Positions 12,558 through 14,487 of a stretch of 14,487 bases of DNA are shown here, piece by piece; position 1 is the first letter of the stretch; each line of letters begins with the position of its first letter. The notes under the pieces were generated by a model that was given only the letters and a program-made list of their open reading frames with translations, was not told the origin of the DNA and searched no databases. The position numbers and the translations under genes are program-made. This stretch comes from an uncultured Treponema sp. Lineage in GTDB: Bacteria; Spirochaetota; Spirochaetia; Treponematales; Treponemataceae. The stretch spans positions 1 through 14,487 of the forward strand of contig CAJOQA010000073.1 in NCBI GenBank assembly GCA_905236465.1, read 5' to 3'.

Positions 12558-14487
12558 CAGAAGGAATTTTATAATCAGCAAGCATCTTTACTATTGCATC
12601 CGCTGTATCAAAATCAAAGACACGGGCACAGTCTAGCAGTTGCCCTAGAACTTGCGTAAAGTCCGCCTCGCTGATTTCTTTTTTTTCAGCTTCTTCTTTT
12701 TGCGTAAAAAGCGGGGCAAGGCGGAACTTGTAGGAACGCAAAAACTCTATTAGGGAAGGGGTCCTCATTTCTATTTCTTCCTTATTGTTTTTATCCCCGC
12801 ACTGCTCAAGGAAGGCTGCATCAGAGCTAAGCAAGTTTGCCCCTATAAGGCGGGCGGAAGATTTTAAGGCGTGGACTAAAATCGTAAAGTTTTTAATATC
12901 ACCAGCTTTTACGTAGCCTAGGATTTTTTCAGCCTTTTCATCTATAGAATTATAAAAATCCTCACTTGCATTTTTTAAAACTTCTGCATTGCCACAATTC
13001 TTTAAGGCTGCCTCATAATCTATGCCTGAAATCTTTTTTACTTGCTCCATAAAGTCTTTGTCTTTTTCTAAAGACTCATCAGAAATTTTTGTAACCTTTA
13101 CAAGATTTTGTGGCAAGTACTTTATCAGCAGCTGCTCAAGTTTTATTTCATCAATTGGTTTTGTCAGGTAATCGGTAAAACCTGCCTCAAGGTAGGTCTC
13201 TCTAGCTCCTGCTATTGCATTCGCGGTAAGGGCTACAGTAGGGCACGTGCTGCCAAGCTTTTTAATCTCTGCAAGGGTTTCAAGCCCATCCATACCTGGC
13301 ATCCTGTGATCAATAAAAATGATGTCATAGCTCTTTTTCTTGCAAAGGTTCAAGGCTTCCTCTCCGCTAAGGGCGGTATCTATTTGCATAAGTGTTTGCT
13401 TTAGAAGCCCTGTAAAAACCGTAAGATTCATTTTTGTGTCATCAACAACAAGCACCTTCGCCTCTGCTGCAGTAAAGGATTCCCTGTAAGTATTCTTCTT
13501 TACTGAACCTTCATACGTTTCCATGTAGTTCCCAATAGGCCTAGTGTCTATGATTTTTTGTTGAACCTCAAAATAAAAATCCGACCCCTGCCCATAACGG
13601 CTCTTTACCTCAAGATGGGAATCCATCATTGCCAATAAGCGCTGCACAATATTCATGCCAAGGCCAGTTCCTTCAATTGACCGGTTGCGCTCTTCTTCTA
13701 TGCGCTCAAAGGCATGAAAGAGTTTTGGAATATCTTCTTCTTTTATGCCTATACCTGTGTCTTCAACCCTGGCTGTTAAAAGGATATTTTCTTTATCAAC
13801 TTCCTTAAAGCCAATAGTCATCGTAACCTTTCCCCTAGGGGTATATTTTACAGCGTTGGTAAGAATATTTATAATGCATTGCTTAATCCTTGTTTCGTCC
13901 CCTAAAAGAAGGTATGGAATTTTGGGGTTAACATGCACTATAAAATCAAGCCCCTTTTCCTTTGCCCTAGAACTTATCATATTGCACAAATCATTTATAG
14001 TAGAAGACAAATCGTACTCAGATAAAATAATCTGCATCTTTCCTGATTCGATTTTTGAAAAATCAAGGATATCATTTATCAAGCTGAGCAAGGTTTTTCC
14101 CGCGATTTTTATATTTTGAGCGTAGCCTAGGATCTGCTCTTCGTGGCATTCCCGTAAAATCATTTCATCCATGCCAAGCACAGCGTTAATAGGGGTGCGG
14201 ATTTCATGGCTCATGTTGCTAAGAAAAACAGACTTTGCTTTGTTCGCGGCATTTGCAATCTTGACCTCTTTTTCAAGTTCCTTTTCCCGCTGGATTCGGT
14301 TTATGTATTCCGTAAGGTTTTCGGCTGTAATTTTAAGGGACTTGTATAGGTCAGAAAGTTCATTGTTAGTGTTTATGTCAAGATTGTTTATGCAGATGCA
14401 CGAGGAACTTTCTTTTCCCATTGTTGAATTGGTAAAGTTTTCCATGGCTATGGACATCATGCTGATTGGGCTTGTGACTTTTACCCG
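12469..14487 (-). CDS. Hybrid sensor histidine kinase (HAMP-HisKA-HATPase-REC-Hpt), 5'-partial at window edge
   Basis: Multi-step phosphorelay kinase. The first in-frame ATG is 14460, but the frame is open to the window end and reads RVKVTSPISMMSIAMENF, a HAMP-like beginning; NNELSDLYKSLKITAENLTEYI (32-53 from the 14460 Met) fits the HAMP second helix. So the true start, with expected membrane helices and sensor domain, lies beyond base 14487. Then: H-box SHEIRTP with phospho-acceptor His85; N-box NILTNAVKYT (198-207); G1 DTGIG (234-238); G2 GTGLGM (264-269); receiver domain about 334-450 with Asp340-Asp341, phospho-acceptor Asp384 (IFIDHRMPGMDG), Thr412 and Lys434; Hpt domain with HALKSSARLIG (530-540), His530. 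All catalytic residues are present. The signal and output partner are unknown; no response-regulator gene is in the window. Its stop TAA (12471-12469) lies inside cbiB. Confidence 0.93.
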   Translation of the reverse strand, partial: RVKVTSPISMMSIAMENFTNSTMGKESSSCICINNLDINTNNELSDLYKSLKITAENLTEYINRIQREKELEKEVKIANAANKAKSVFLSNMSHEIRTPINAVLGMDEMILRECHEEQILGYAQNIKIAGKTLLSLINDILDFSKIESGKMQIILSEYDLSSTINDLCNMISSRAKEKGLDFIVHVNPKIPYLLLGDETRIKQCIINILTNAVKYTPRGKVTMTIGFKEVDKENILLTARVEDTGIGIKEEDIPKLFHAFERIEEERNRSIEGTGLGMNIVQRLLAMMDSHLEVKSRYGQGSDFYFEVQQKIIDTRPIGNYMETYEGSVKKNTYRESFTAAEAKVLVVDDTKMNLTVFTGLLKQTLMQIDTALSGEEALNLCKKKSYDIIFIDHRMPGMDGLETLAEIKKLGSTCPTVALTANAIAGARETYLEAGFTDYLTKPIDEIKLEQLLIKYLPQNLVKVTKISDESLEKDKDFMEQVKKISGIDYEAALKNCGNAEVLKNASEDFYNSIDEKAEKILGYVKAGDIKNFTILVHALKSSARLIGANLLSSDAAFLEQCGDKNNKEEIEMRTPSLIEFLRSYKFRLAPLFTQKEEAEKKEISEADFTQVLGQLLDCARVFDFDTADAIVKMLADYKIPSAKQEDFVAIKKALAAVDQVELVKLLEAAV

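Noticed and set aside
13108..13404. Open frames antisense to the kinase, also 13745-14119, 4869-5132 and 5310-5669
   Set aside because: They lie wholly inside strongly supported genes on the other strand, with no ribosome site or recognisable domain.

Overview
The window is AT-rich, densely packed bacterial DNA with overlapping genes and A/T-ending codon preference. A diderm anaerobe is likely; my best guess is a Treponema-like spirochaete. This rests on gene style (an RlpA/SPOR protein, a corrinoid-salvage cluster, a large hybrid kinase) and no sequence search was possible; an anaerobic Clostridia-type lineage is the main alternative. There are no rRNA or tRNA genes, insertion sequences or CRISPR arrays, and no gap above 300 bases lacks a gene.

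Layout. (1) 2-1669 (+): acyl-CoA synthetase, cut by the left edge. (2) 1701-2357 (+): secreted RlpA-like protein with a SPOR domain, ending in a hairpin at a convergent junction. (3) 5896 down to 2376 (-): a four-gene operon of ABC ATPase, two different ABC-2 type permeases and an HD-domain phosphohydrolase, all translationally overlapped. (4) 5897-6024: divergent promoter region. (5) 6025-6801 (+): short-chain dehydrogenase with its own promoter and a strong terminator. (6) 6859-12557 (+): six overlapping genes for lower-ligand (nucleotide loop) assembly of cobalamin: Cys-rich-domain/CobD fusion, CobT, a double CobU-type protein, CobC-like phosphatase, CobS and CbiB. (7) 14487 down to 12469 (-): hybrid sensor kinase cut by the right edge, whose 3' end overlaps that of cbiB by 89 bp.

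How the cob genes work together. CobD makes aminopropanol phosphate, CbiB attaches it to the corrinoid, CobU phosphorylates and guanylylates the product, CobT activates the lower-ligand base, CobS joins the halves, and CobC removes a phosphate. No corrin-ring genes are visible, so the region fits salvage or finishing of corrinoids rather than full de novo synthesis, although such genes could lie elsewhere.

Most notable points. The CobD homologue carries an N-terminal cysteine/histidine-rich putative metal-binding domain. The CobU position holds one 315-residue protein with two P-loop CobU-like halves that keep complementary motifs. The ABC operon may be transcribed as a leaderless mRNA. The cob cluster and the sensor kinase share coding sequence at their 3' ends. 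I did not find a wholly new system; the cob cluster's domain architecture is the best candidate for follow-up.
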